This document shows, one piece after another, positions 1 through 6,363 of a DNA stretch of 13,630 nucleotides (position 1 is the stretch's first letter; each line of letters begins with the position of its first letter). The stretch spans positions 1 to 13,630 of the forward strand of contig NZ_GL890959.1 in NCBI RefSeq assembly GCF_000211815.1. The letters run 5' to 3'. A model generated the notes under the pieces. The model had not been told where the DNA came from. It ran no database searches and worked only from the letters and a program-made list of their open reading frames with translations. Origin of the DNA: Moorena producens 3L. Lineage in GTDB: Bacteria > Cyanobacteriota > Cyanobacteriia > Cyanobacteriales > Coleofasciculaceae. Made by a program: the position numbers and the translations under genes.

Positions 1-49
1 GCAACGACCTGAAAACTTTACCGGTTTACATTGCCAACTTCTGAGTATA

Positions 50-96
50 GTGGAAAACCTGACATTTGATCAAGATACGTGGAAAACTAGACATTT
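50..96. repeat. 18-bp direct repeat upstream of murA
   Basis: GTGGAAAACCTGACATTT (50-67) recurs as GTGGAAAACTAGACATTT (79-96), with two mismatches and a 29-base period. The second copy contains the proposed -35 hexamer of murA. The spacing, near three helical turns, would suit a regulator that binds twice on one DNA face, but no known operator is recognised. It may be chance in AT-rich DNA. Confidence 0.4.
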
Positions 97-115
97 AAAA
101 ACTTTCAGGTAAAAT
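88..115 (+). promoter_or_regulatory. Putative sigma70-type promoter of murA
   Basis: TAGACA (88-93) and TAAAAT (110-115) are separated by 16 bases, each matching the consensus hexamer at five of six positions. The start of transcription would fall near 122, giving a leader of about 28 bases before the ATG at 150. No clear Shine-Dalgarno sequence precedes that ATG, which is common in cyanobacteria. Confidence 0.4.
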
Positions 116-149
116 CAAAACCAAATTTAACATTTCGCCAGAAATTATA

Positions 150-1547
150 ATGATTTTGGAGGATAGACCCATTAATCACTCTCAAAGCCCGATAAATCCC
201 CCATCTCTGTCCCAGGAAAACGAATCGGTTCTCAAGATTTGGGGTAGAGCGTCTCTCCACGGACAGGTAAAAATTAGTGGAGCTAAAAATTCTGCCTTGG
301 CAATTATGGCAGGGGCTTTACTGTGTTCTCAAGATTGCCGACTGCGTAATGTGCCCTCCCTAGTAGATATCGAGCGTATGAGCCAGATTCTTGCTGCTGT
401 GGGAGTGAAGCTCAAACGCAGTGGTGACATCTTAGACCTAGATGTCAGCCATATCGGACAATCAAAAGCTCCCTATGAGTTGGTGAGCCAGCTGCGAGCT
501 AGCTTTTTTATCCTCGGTCCGATCCTAGCGCGATTGGGAGTGGCACGGATACCACTGCCTGGTGGCTGTGCTATTGGTGCTAGACCAGTAGACCTCCATG
601 TCAGGGGTCTACAAGCTATGGGCGCTCAGGTTCATATTGAGCATGGCATTGTCAATGCTTATGTGAAAGGAACAGGTAACAACAAGCTAAAGGGGGCGAA
701 AATCTACCTGGATTACCCCAGTGTGGGGGCAACGGAAACTCTGCTGATGGCAGCGACTCTGGCAGAAGGGGAAACCACCCTTGAAAATGCAGCTCAAGAG
801 CCAGAAGTGGAGGATTTGGCGAATTTCTGCCGAGCGATGGGAGCTCAAATTAGTGGTGCTGGTACTAAAACTATTAGTATCTCTGGGGTTTCTAGTTTAC
901 ATTCGGTGGATTACCCAATTATTCCTGACCGGATTGAGGCTGGAACTTTCTTGGTAGCTGGGGCAATTACCCACTCTGAACTGAGCCTTTACCCAGTAAT
1001 ACCGGAACATTTAACTGCTGTGATTGCTAAGCTACAGGCAATTGGTAGTGAGGTGATGGTTGAGGCACCCAATCGGTTACGAATTATTCCTAATAAACTA
1101 AGGGCAACGGATATTGAAACCTTGCCTTATCCTGGATTTCCTACGGATATGCAAGCCCAGTTTACGGCGTTGCTGGCTCTGAGTGAAGGAAACTGTGTTG
1201 TTAGCGAAACGGTTTTTGAAAATCGGCTGCGTCATGTTGCCGAATTGAATCGCATGGGGGCGGATATACGGGTTAAAGGGAATAATGCGATTATCCGAGG
1301 TGTGCCAATGTTGTCGGGAGCACCAGTAGTGGGTACGGATTTACGGGCATCTGCTGCACTTGTGGTCGCTGGGTTAGCGGCAGAAGGAATAACTACGATT
1401 CAAGGACTCCGTCATTTAGACCGGGGTTATGAAGACTTGGAGGGGAAACTGCGACAACTTGGTGCTAGAGTAGAACGGGTTCCGGCTCAGATAGAGGAAG
1501 AGGAACTTCCTCCGACTCCCACTAATGCCATGACTGCAACACCGTAG
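150..1547 (+). CDS. murA: UDP-N-acetylglucosamine 1-carboxyvinyltransferase (MurA)
   Basis: MurA transfers enolpyruvate from PEP to UDP-GlcNAc, the first committed step of cytoplasmic peptidoglycan precursor synthesis. The EPSP-synthase-like two-domain fold is recognisable throughout. The substrate-binding Lys-Asn of ISGAKNSAL is at residues 46-47. The PEP-binding loop LPGGCAIGARPVDLH carries the catalytic Cys140 (E. coli Cys115), so the enzyme should be fosfomycin-sensitive. Asp333 in FPTDMQ corresponds to E. coli Asp305, and Arg425 in DRGYED to Arg397. At 465 aa it is longer than E. coli MurA (419 aa): about 25 extra residues precede the first strand (LKIWGR) and an acidic, Pro/Thr-rich tail follows the last helix. 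The polar N-terminal extension makes the exact start less certain, but no better start is seen. It stands alone on +, convergent with the next gene. A 12-bp tandem repeat (CCGTAGTAGTTA, 1542-1565) spans the stop codon. Confidence 0.97.
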   Translation: MILEDRPINHSQSPINPPSLSQENESVLKIWGRASLHGQVKISGAKNSALAIMAGALLCSQDCRLRNVPSLVDIERMSQILAAVGVKLKRSGDILDLDVSHIGQSKAPYELVSQLRASFFILGPILARLGVARIPLPGGCAIGARPVDLHVRGLQAMGAQVHIEHGIVNAYVKGTGNNKLKGAKIYLDYPSVGATETLLMAATLAEGETTLENAAQEPEVEDLANFCRAMGAQISGAGTKTISISGVSSLHSVDYPIIPDRIEAGTFLVAGAITHSELSLYPVIPEHLTAVIAKLQAIGSEVMVEAPNRLRIIPNKLRATDIETLPYPGFPTDMQAQFTALLALSEGNCVVSETVFENRLRHVAELNRMGADIRVKGNNAIIRGVPMLSGAPVVGTDLRASAALVVAGLAAEGITTIQGLRHLDRGYEDLEGKLRQLGARVERVPAQIEEEELPPTPTNAMTATP

Positions 1548-1567
1548 TAGTTACCGTAGTAGTTATA

Positions 1568-1594
1568 GTCATTAGTTATTAGTCATTAGTCATT
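1568..1594. repeat. Short heptamer array after murA
   Basis: Near-perfect 7-base units of the form TCATTAG / TTATTAG / TCATTAG run from 1568 and merge into the inverted repeat that follows. This is one of several heptanucleotide arrays in the window, each with a different unit. Confidence 0.5.
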
Positions 1595-1597
1595 TAG

Positions 1598-1655
1598 AAA
1601 TTGTTAATTGTTAATTGTTAATTGTTATCTGTTATCAATTAACAATTAACAATTT
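1598..1655. terminator. Inverted repeat between convergent genes, possible bidirectional terminator
   Basis: A perfect 20-bp AT-rich stem is formed by AAATTGTTAATTGTTAATTG (1598-1617) and its complement at 1636-1655, with an 18-base loop. Both arms are made of ATTGTTA heptamers. The right arm contains the stop codon and last codons of the minus-strand gene. The position between two converging 3' ends suits a transcription-blocking hairpin, but the stem has no GC core, so termination is inferred from place and symmetry only. Confidence 0.45.
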
Positions 1656-2563
1656 TCAGTTTTCAATATGTCTACTAGAGCTTGTTTTACTGTGGAATAC
1701 TGATATTCCCATCCATAACTAGTGGTTCGTTTGGGTAGCACCTGTTGACCTTCCAAGACTACTATGGCTCCTTCTCCCAAAAGGGCTTCTAGAGCAACAC
1801 TGGGAACTGGTAACCAGGAGGGACGATTGAGAACATCTCCAATGGCTTTACATAGTTCGGACATCAAGACAGGATTGGGAGCTGTGGCATTGAAAATCCC
1901 TTCCATGTCTGGTCGGGTTAGGGCAGCTATGATTAAGTTCACTAAGTCATCTCGGTGAATCCAAGAAAACCATTGGCGACCGGTACCGATTGGCCCTCCA
2001 GCAAACATTTGAAAGGGGGGTATCATTTTCGCTAGGGCACCGCCATTGCCCAAAACTATACCAATGCGCAGAATCACTAGTCGCACATCTGCATCTTGGA
2101 CTTTCTGGGCTTCCCCTTCCCAGGCTTGACAAACCTCTGCCAGAAAGTCCTCTCCAGCAGGACTTGTTTCATCAAAGGTTACTGTTTCACTAGTGCCGTA
2201 GTAACCAATGGCAGAAGCGTTTACTAATACCGTGGGTTTAGGGTCAGCAAGGGCGATCGCTTCCACTATTTTTTGGGTCCCTAATTGGCGGCTATTGAGG
2301 ATGTCTTCCTTACGGGCTGGTGTCCAGCGCTCCTCAGCAATCGGGGCTCCGGCTAAATTGACTACACCATCACAGCCTGCGATCGCATTTTGCCAATCCC
2401 CTGATTCGGTGGGAGTGTAGGCAATAGTTTCTATATTGGGAAATTGCGCCGTAGCTTTAGCTGAGTTACGGGTTATAATTAAGGGTTGATGTCCTTCTTC
2501 CTGTAGACGCTCCACTAAGCGGCTACCGACAAATCCTGTTGCTCCAGTAATTGCGACTTTCAT
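1646..2563 (-). CDS. TIGR01777-family SDR/epimerase-like protein
   Basis: A 305-aa extended short-chain dehydrogenase-like protein. The N-terminal Rossmann strand VAITGATGFVGSRL (residues 3-16) carries the NAD(P)-binding GxxGxxG glycines. The segment NASAIGYYG near residue 114 and a C-terminal region with GIFNATAPNPV, LPVPSVALEALLGE and LPKRTTSYG are the pattern of the TIGR01777/DUF1731 family (E. coli YfcH, Synechocystis Slr1223-like). The enzymatic substrate is not known. Relatives are often mislabelled SulA, and the plant homologue GC1 has been linked to chloroplast division. The ATG at 2563 is preceded by AAGGA at a good distance, which supports this start. It lies 106 bases downstream of psb28 on the same strand and could be co-transcribed with it; the gap contains imperfect ACGGGGA repeats (about 2621-2649). 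HIP1 octamers occur inside the gene at 2253 and 2379. Confidence 0.88.
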   Translation of the reverse strand: MKVAITGATGFVGSRLVERLQEEGHQPLIITRNSAKATAQFPNIETIAYTPTESGDWQNAIAGCDGVVNLAGAPIAEERWTPARKEDILNSRQLGTQKIVEAIALADPKPTVLVNASAIGYYGTSETVTFDETSPAGEDFLAEVCQAWEGEAQKVQDADVRLVILRIGIVLGNGGALAKMIPPFQMFAGGPIGTGRQWFSWIHRDDLVNLIIAALTRPDMEGIFNATAPNPVLMSELCKAIGDVLNRPSWLPVPSVALEALLGEGAIVVLEGQQVLPKRTTSYGWEYQYSTVKQALVDILKTENC

Positions 2564-2669
2564 ACTTCATCCTTGATACTCTATATCGTGTCTGATACCA
2601 TACTCATCGGTTAGGCTAACACGGGGATACGGGGACGGGAAGACGGGGGAAAATGTTTAGGATGGGTAA

Positions 2670-3056
2670 TTATCCTTCAGTTGATGGTTTGGTTTCACCG
2701 TAAGCCATGCCGTTGGCTTCAGCGTACCGATTCATGAAGCGCATGAAGCGTTCCCAGTGGTCGTCTTCGTCAATTTCAACTTTACACTCCACTCCTGCTA
2801 GCTCATCTCCTTCTGGACCACCGAAGCGAAATTTTATTGAGGATGGAGTCATAGCAATGATCCCTTCTTCGTCTGTTAAGACCATTGATTGAGAAAATCG
2901 GTTTCTATAACTGTTGAATTGTTCAATAGCCTTTAAGCTTTCAAAGGTCATTAAGACTATGCGCGCTCCTGACCGTCGGTTTTTTCTGAGGCTGACGTTA
3001 CTCAGCTCTTCATAAATACCGTCAAAGAATTGGATGGATGGTGTTGAAGAGTTCAT
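2670..3056 (-). CDS. psb28: Photosystem II assembly factor, Psb28 family (probably Psb28-2 type)
   Basis: A 128-aa soluble protein with the Psb28 signature. It has an N-terminal SIQFFDGI strand, a central LTDEEGII turn, and the C-terminal motif HWERFMRFMNRYAEANGMAYGE (residues about 99-120). Psb28 proteins bind the cytoplasmic face of photosystem II assembly intermediates, near CP47, and act in biogenesis and repair rather than in the mature complex. The middle of the protein (KAIEQFNSYRNRF and KFRFGGPEGDELAGVECK) differs from what I recall of canonical Psb28-1, so I favour the Psb28-2 paralogue, though that choice rests on memory of the family. The ATG at 3056 fits the family start; an upstream ATG is out of frame and soon stops. 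No Shine-Dalgarno sequence is seen. This gene is the best single indicator that the host is cyanobacterial. Confidence 0.92.
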   Translation of the reverse strand: MNSSTPSIQFFDGIYEELSNVSLRKNRRSGARIVLMTFESLKAIEQFNSYRNRFSQSMVLTDEEGIIAMTPSSIKFRFGGPEGDELAGVECKVEIDEDDHWERFMRFMNRYAEANGMAYGETKPSTEG

Positions 3057-3084
3057 TTTAAATATAAAAACATGGTTAAATTTT

Positions 3085-3112
3085 AGTATATCGCCTGAGG
3101 AGGGGTTGACAA
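3085..3112 (-). promoter_or_regulatory. Putative sigma70-type promoter of psb28
   Basis: Read on the minus strand, TTGTCA (3112-3107) and TATACT (3090-3085) are separated by 16 bases, each matching consensus at five of six positions. Transcription would begin near 3078, leaving a leader of about 22 bases before the ATG at 3056. The downstream SDR gene may be served by the same promoter. Confidence 0.55.
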
Positions 3113-3137
3113 AATTATTTTTATAGGTACAAGGTAA

Positions 3138-3165
3138 TCGGGAGTCGGGAGTCGGGAGTCGGGAA
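3138..3165. repeat. Heptanucleotide tandem repeat (TCGGGAG)4
   Basis: Four in-register 7-base units: three exact TCGGGAG and a last TCGGGAA. The complementary unit (CTCCCGA-like) appears in the opposite orientation in the arrays at 6364-6426 and 8251-8292, so the accessory island 3138-8292 is bordered by heptamer arrays in opposing orientation. Confidence 0.8.
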
Positions 3166-3173
3166 GAGAGCTT

Positions 3174-3239
3174 GTAGGGTGGGCAAAGAAAGTTTGGTTA
3201 TTTTGAGTCGTTTAGATTAGATTACTTTGCCCACCCTAC
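3174..3239. repeat. Dispersed palindromic repeat, copy 1
   Basis: GTAGGGTGGGCAAAG (3174-3188) and its exact complement at 3225-3239 form a 15-bp perfect stem around an AT-rich 36-base interior. The outer GTAGGGTGGGC / GCCCACCCTAC is shared with the two hairpins at 12276-12345 and 12374-12435 (the last lacks the outermost GTA on its left arm), so this is a family of dispersed elements. The rest of 3057-3465 is AT-rich and holds no gene that I can see. Confidence 0.75.
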
Positions 3240-3465
3240 TTTAATTGGTATTTTTTTTGACTCTTCCTAAGCAATAATTTTGGAGATTATTTCCAGTTAC
3301 TTGAGGATGTTGAAGTATAAAATCTAGGTATAAAATTTAATTTATAAATAGTTGATAAACAGTATTGGTGATTGTTCATAATATTAAAAACTAGTTTTCT
3401 ATCTTTACTCTTGCTCTTAAGTCCCTGCTCCGAATTCCCTAAAAACAAACGAAGACTAACCACAA

Positions 3466-3654
3466 ATGAACCGCCGCCGCATTCTCAAAGCTGGACAACC
3501 TTACAGCTTTAGCCAATATTTTGACCTTCCCTTTACCCTAGAAGATATTTTGGCTGAATTTGACTGTACCTTTGTGCGATCGCATATCGATCTCCCTCGT
3601 CCTCCCCTTCCCGAAGCGATCGCATTTATCCTTGGATTATACTTAAGGAAGTAA
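3466..3654 (+). pseudogene. Remnant of PD-(D/E)XK nuclease-like gene (cassette copy A)
   Basis: The first 46 residues, from MNRRRILKAG to the HIDLPR segment, match the N-terminus of the 213-aa protein encoded at 6833-7474 almost exactly. The match then ends and the frame closes after an unrelated-looking tail (EAIAFILGLYLRK). The nuclease core with the catalytic residues of the intact copy is absent, so the product should be inactive. The loss begins at or near a HIP1 octamer (3616-3623), which may mark the deletion junction. Homology to copy B starts at 3441, in what corresponds to the last codons of the preceding gene in copy B, so the cassette was duplicated with ragged ends. A 62-aa peptide could still be made. 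Confidence 0.75.
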
Positions 3655-3683
3655 ACTATGAAGTAAACAAGGTGTTAAAATCT

Positions 3684-4011
3684 ATGGCAAAGAATACTCA
3701 AAGTCATTTTGCCCCCTACTTAAAACATAGAGGGAAAACTGTTGAAGAACAAATTATAGCAATTCTCTATCCCATGAGGTAGGGATCCCCCTAAATCCCC
3801 CTTAAAAAGGGGGACTTTGAGGCTGAAAAGCGTACCTCATAAATCCTATAAACGCTATAAACTCAATCAACCTGCTCTGGCATGGCTAAGAAAACGCCTT
3901 GAAGAGGAAATCACTCAAGAAGAAGCTAAAATTCGACAGGAAGATTTAGAAAATTTTAAACAAATTGTTGATAGTTTTCGTCCAGAAGGCTCTAAACTAT
4001 ATAGCTACTAA
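3684..4011 (+). pseudogene. Antitoxin-like gene (cassette copy A) disrupted by a MITE
   Basis: The ATG at 3684 begins MAKNTQSHFAPYLKHRGKTVEEQI, the same start as the intact 73-aa gene at 7571-7792. At codon 24 the 101-bp element at 3757-3857 intervenes. The frame runs into it and stops at TAG (3780-3782). After the element the sequence resumes as KLNQPALAWLRKRLEEE to the end, GSKLYSY, with stop at 4009-4011. The inserted length (103 bases with target duplication) is not a multiple of three, so the two halves are out of frame. The C-terminal helix could be expressed as a 64-aa fragment from a TTG at 3817 inside the element. The stop overlaps the start of the following PIN fragment (TAATG), the usual tight toxin-antitoxin spacing. 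Confidence 0.8.
3757..3857. mobile_element. 101-bp MITE-like element with TA target duplication
   Basis: Comparison with the uninterrupted copy (7638-7650, CAAATTAAACTCA) shows an insertion flanked by TA on both sides (3755-3756 and 3858-3859). Its ends begin TAGC and finish GCTA. Further in, ATGAGGTA on the left (3774-3781) is mirrored by TACCTCAT on the right (3833-3840), so the imperfect terminal inverted repeats are about 25 bp. The core carries CCCCCTTAAAAAGGGGG (3797-3813). TA duplication is the hallmark of IS630/Tc1-mariner transposases, so this is probably a non-autonomous derivative of such an element; no transposase is encoded. A related CCCCCC/GGGGGG core lies at 13042-13060. Confidence 0.8.
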
Positions 4012-4109
4012 TGATTGTTTTTGTCGATACCGGCCTTTTAGGGTTGTTATCTTCTCCCAATGACAAATTAGAAGCACAACAATGTCAGCAATGGCTTTAC
4101 TCTCTTTAA
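4011..4109 (+). pseudogene. Truncated PIN-domain (VapC-like) toxin gene, copy A
   Basis: Thirty-two codons from MIVFVDTGLLGLL retain the first PIN acidic residue (Asp6) and continue LEAQQCQQWLYSL, then stop at TAA (4107-4109). Typical VapC proteins are about 130-140 aa, so three quarters of the domain is gone. The break falls exactly at the start of the repeat module at 4108. This fragment keeps the CQQWLYSL segment, which the copy-B gene lacks, so the two remnants are complementary parts of one ancestral gene. Confidence 0.8.
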
Positions 4110-4183
4110 CTGAATCCTAACACCCGTTCACGCCACACCCAGTAAGGCTAATCATAATTCCTCTATCCTTGATTAACTCTTAT
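4108..4183. repeat. Dispersed repeat module, copy 1
   Basis: This stretch begins AACTGAATCCTAACACCC, contains CTAATCATAATTCCTCTATC and ends near GATTAACTCTTAT. It recurs with substitutions at 6192-6261 and 8172-8248. In all three places a heptamer array follows. Here it abuts the broken end of the PIN gene. No reading frame is conserved between copies. Confidence 0.75.
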
Positions 4184-4184
4184 C

Positions 4185-4275
4185 TCTTGCCTCTTGCCTT
4201 TTGCCTCTTGCCTCTTGCCTCTTGCCTTTTGCCTCTTATCTGTTCCCTGTTACCTGCTCCCTACTCCCTACTCCC
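4185..4275. repeat. Heptanucleotide tandem array, 13 units
   Basis: Thirteen 7-base units stay in register. They begin as TCTTGCC with TTTTGCC variants (4185-4233), pass through TCTTATC and drift to TGTTCCC, TGCTCCC and TACTCCC. The gradient of unit variants suggests stepwise slippage rather than one duplication event. The array lies directly upstream of the Uma2 gene and may contain or displace its promoter. Confidence 0.85.
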
Positions 4276-4314
4276 TTTATTCTATACTAATAGTGTCACT
4301 GTCTTGAAACTGTC

Positions 4315-4875
4315 ATGATTGCTGATAAAAGTCCCAATTACATTTCCAAAGAAGACTATCTATCCTACGAAGAAGATAGTGCCATCAAACACGAGTATAT
4401 TGATGGAGAAGTCTATGCCATGGCTGGGGCGAGTGATGCCCATGTTACTATTGCCCTTAACCTGGCTTCAGCCTTAAGAAATCATGTCAGGGGCACTGGC
4501 TGTCGGGTTTATATGGCAGATATGAAAACTTATGTTGAAGCATCCAATAGTTATTATTATCCTGATGTTATGGTGACTTGCGATGCCAGAGACCGAGAAT
4601 TGAGCAATTATAAAAAATATCCTTGTTTAATTGTGGAAGTTTTATCTCCCAAGACTGAAGCCTTTGACCGGGGTGACAAATTTTATAATTATCGAAAATT
4701 AGACACCTTGGTGGAATATGTTTTAATTAGCCAAAACCATCAGCGGCTAGACTGCTTCCGCCGAAATTCTGAGGGAATTTGGACATTGCAATTTTATGAT
4801 CCGGGCAGTGAGATTAATCTAGAAACTGTGGATTTTAGGACTAGTCTTGAGGCTTTGTATGAAGATGTAATGTAA
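4315..4875 (+). CDS. Uma2-family (DUF820) PD-(D/E)XK endonuclease-like protein
   Basis: A 186-aa full-length member of the Uma2 family, which is greatly expanded in cyanobacteria and has a restriction-endonuclease-like fold. Visible signatures are IKHEYIDGEVYAMAGAS (about residues 24-40), with the helix-1 Glu; YYYPDVMVT (about 80-88), with the catalytic Asp; and CLIVEVLSPKTEAFDRGDKF (about 103-122), where the E-x-[KL] strand and the RGDKF motif lie. The C-terminus VDFRTSLEALYEDV is also typical. No DNA target or biological role is established for most family members; suggestions range from transposition-related nucleases to host defence. It sits alone between a heptamer array and degraded DNA, with no transposase nearby. 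All key residues appear present, so it should be functional. Confidence 0.92.
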   Translation: MIADKSPNYISKEDYLSYEEDSAIKHEYIDGEVYAMAGASDAHVTIALNLASALRNHVRGTGCRVYMADMKTYVEASNSYYYPDVMVTCDARDRELSNYKKYPCLIVEVLSPKTEAFDRGDKFYNYRKLDTLVEYVLISQNHQRLDCFRRNSEGIWTLQFYDPGSEINLETVDFRTSLEALYEDVM

Positions 4876-4878
4876 GCC

Positions 4879-4913
4879 GTCAGCCATCAGCTGTCAGCCT
4901 TCAGCCTACAGCC
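4879..4913. repeat. Heptanucleotide array (GTCAGCC-type), 5 units
   Basis: Five in-register units (GTCAGCC, ATCAGCT, GTCAGCC, TTCAGCC, TACAGCC) start three bases after the Uma2 stop codon. From 4914 to about 5115 the sequence is non-coding and AT-rich, with a TATAAT at 5071-5076 that has no convincing -35 partner. Confidence 0.75.
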
Positions 4914-5115
4914 AAGGGATTATCCGAGGGAGAAGCTACGGGAACGGGCATTAGATGAAAGCAATCAGATATTCAAGGTAAATTTATACCTTACTCCTTT
5001 TTTTTTACAAATATGAGATGCACCCATTGATGGGTGTTGTGGTGGCATAAGCCAAAAACCAATAACTTTGTATAATGGATTTATAGAAAGTTATTGAACA
5101 TACTTCCTAAGACTT

Positions 5116-5346
5116 ATGCGTGACCTATAACAACTGATAAAAAATATTCAAGAACTACTAGAAGACGATCAAAACATTATTGCCGATATCATTGAAGTAT
5201 TCAAAAAACAGTATTTAACAGAAAAACCGGCATCTCTTAATCCTCTGTAATTAGACAATCAACCTTTTATTGGTATGGGTCGTGATCGACAAGATACTCA
5301 AAATAGTAGCGAATGGGTGAGAAGAATTAGACAACTTACTCCCTAA
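5116..5346 (+). pseudogene. Small gene with two in-frame nonsense codons
   Basis: A single frame of 77 codons runs from ATG (5116) to TAA (5344-5346), broken only by TAA at 5128-5130 and TAA at 5248-5250. Between and after them it reads like a real protein: QLIKNIQELLEDDQNIIADI and EVFKKQYLTEKPASLNPL, then LDNQPFIGMGRDRQDTQNSS and EWVRRIRQLTP. The helical first half and the PFIGMxxDRQD..WVR ending recall small cyanobacterial antitoxin-like proteins that precede PIN toxins, but I cannot name the family. Each stop is one substitution from CAA, or from TTA in the second case. No partner gene is left downstream on this strand. The persistence of one clean frame suggests recent inactivation. Confidence 0.6.
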
Positions 5347-5381
5347 AACCCAAGAAGGATAAAATCCTCCCTCTTTTAAGA

Positions 5382-5888
5382 TTATAATGTACTTTCTTCG
5401 TCGGTAGCTTGGAGAATTGCTTGGTACAATTGAGGACTAATACGAAAGTCCATTGTTTCAATCAATTGATCCATTAATGGTTTAACTGCCGGAATTAAAT
5501 TACTTTTCTTGGCTTGCACGAGAATGCCCAGTAAGCCCACAATAGTTAGCCCCAATTCTTGAGCAACTGCTCGTCCCCGTCGCTCATCCATCAGTAGCAA
5601 ATCGGCATCCATTTCCAATGCTAATATGATCGCTTCTGCTTCACCTAAATCGATGGTTTCTTGACTTTCCTGAAGTGTGAAAACTTGCTGCTTATCTGAA
5701 ACAGCATGAGTTTTAATCCAAGATAAGGTTTGAACTTCTACTGTTCCAGGTACAATTTTTCCGATACCAACCATTTCATTGTAGACAGCAACGGGAATAA
5801 TCACAGAACCATATAAGCGATGCAAGAGGTTAAGTTGATTGATGCCTGCTAGATTAGTAATCGGTGATGTATCGCTAATAATAATCAC
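5382..5888 (-). CDS. DUF3368 PIN-like domain protein, probable toxin
   Basis: A 168-aa protein of the DUF3368 family, a PIN-like fold whose members pair with UPF0175 proteins in predicted type II toxin-antitoxin systems. PIN acidic residues are visible: Asp6 in the opening IIISDTSPITNLA, Glu38 in VYNEM, Glu83/Glu85 in LGEAEAI, and Asp101 in LLLMDERRGR. The likely activity is metal-dependent RNA cleavage, by analogy with VapC; no substrate can be inferred. The C-terminal helices GLLGILVQAKKSNLIPAVKPL are typical of the family. Its ATG overlaps the stop of the upstream UPF0175 gene (ATGA, 5885-5888), implying translational coupling. Unlike the PIN genes in the flanking cassettes it looks intact. 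Confidence 0.88.
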   Translation of the reverse strand: MIIISDTSPITNLAGINQLNLLHRLYGSVIIPVAVYNEMVGIGKIVPGTVEVQTLSWIKTHAVSDKQQVFTLQESQETIDLGEAEAIILALEMDADLLLMDERRGRAVAQELGLTIVGLLGILVQAKKSNLIPAVKPLMDQLIETMDFRISPQLYQAILQATDEESTL

Positions 5889-6130
5889 AGCAAACTCATC
5901 GATTGTAGGGTTTTAAGGTCTGCTTCAAAATCAGCAACATCATAATTCAAATCTAAACCGCGCTTGGCCAGTTCATGCTGAAACTCAATCACAGTTAAAC
6001 CCGTCCAGGCACGGACTTTGCCACTGCTAATTTTGTCTTGCTTATAGAGCATCAGCGCAATTTCAAGTTTGAATTCATCCTCAGTCATTTGGCTAGCTTG
6101 GACAATATCGTCAGGGATAACTACACTCAT
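5885..6130 (-). CDS. UPF0175 family protein, probable antitoxin
   Basis: An 81-aa UPF0175 (PF03683) protein. The family signature is clear: a short basic/acidic N-terminus, the helix EDEFKLEIALMLYKQDKISS (residues about 18-37), then GKVRAWTGLTVIEFQHELAKRG, a helix-turn-helix-like segment, and the closing YDVADFEADLKTL. Members precede DUF3368/PIN genes and are presumed DNA-binding antitoxins that autoregulate their operon. The first gene of the pair overlaps the toxin by four bases. The region upstream (6131-6190) is very AT-rich with several TATAAT-like strings, and no single promoter stands out. This is the only intact toxin-antitoxin pair in the island. Confidence 0.85.
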   Translation of the reverse strand: MSVVIPDDIVQASQMTEDEFKLEIALMLYKQDKISSGKVRAWTGLTVIEFQHELAKRGLDLNYDVADFEADLKTLQSMSLL

Positions 6131-6191
6131 AGCTACACTATTAAGTAATTGATATATTATGAATAGTTACTTTAATTTTATCATAAATTTC

Positions 6192-6261
6192 AACTGAATC
6201 ATAACACCCGTTCAAGCCACACCCAGTAAAGCTAATCATAATTCCTCTATCGTTGATTAAA
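6192..6261. repeat. Dispersed repeat module, copy 2
   Basis: Begins AACTGAATCATAACACCC and ends near CGTTGATTAAA. It matches the modules at 4108 and 8172. It lies behind the start of the UPF0175 gene rather than at the end of a toxin gene, and is separated from its heptamer array (6364-6426) by the palindromic insertion at 6274-6361. Confidence 0.75.
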
Positions 6262-6273
6262 TCTTGCCGTCTT

Positions 6274-6361
6274 GATGCAGTCGCTCATGGGGGAAACCAC
6301 GGCAGTTGCTCATGGGGGGAACCCCCAAGACCGCACTGCCTCCCCAAGACCGCGCTGCATC
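6274..6361. repeat. Nested palindromic repeat splitting module and heptamer array
   Basis: Outer arms GATGCAG (6274-6280) and CTGCATC (6355-6361) enclose an inner pair GGCAGT/ACTGCC and a core GGGGGGAACCCCC, plus two direct copies of GCTCATGGGGG and of CCAAGACCGC. In the sister copies at 4108 and 8172 the module runs straight into the heptamers, so this 80-90-bp unit was inserted here later. An open frame crosses it (6272-6460) but consists of repeat sequence only. Confidence 0.65.
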
Positions 6362-6363
6362 GC

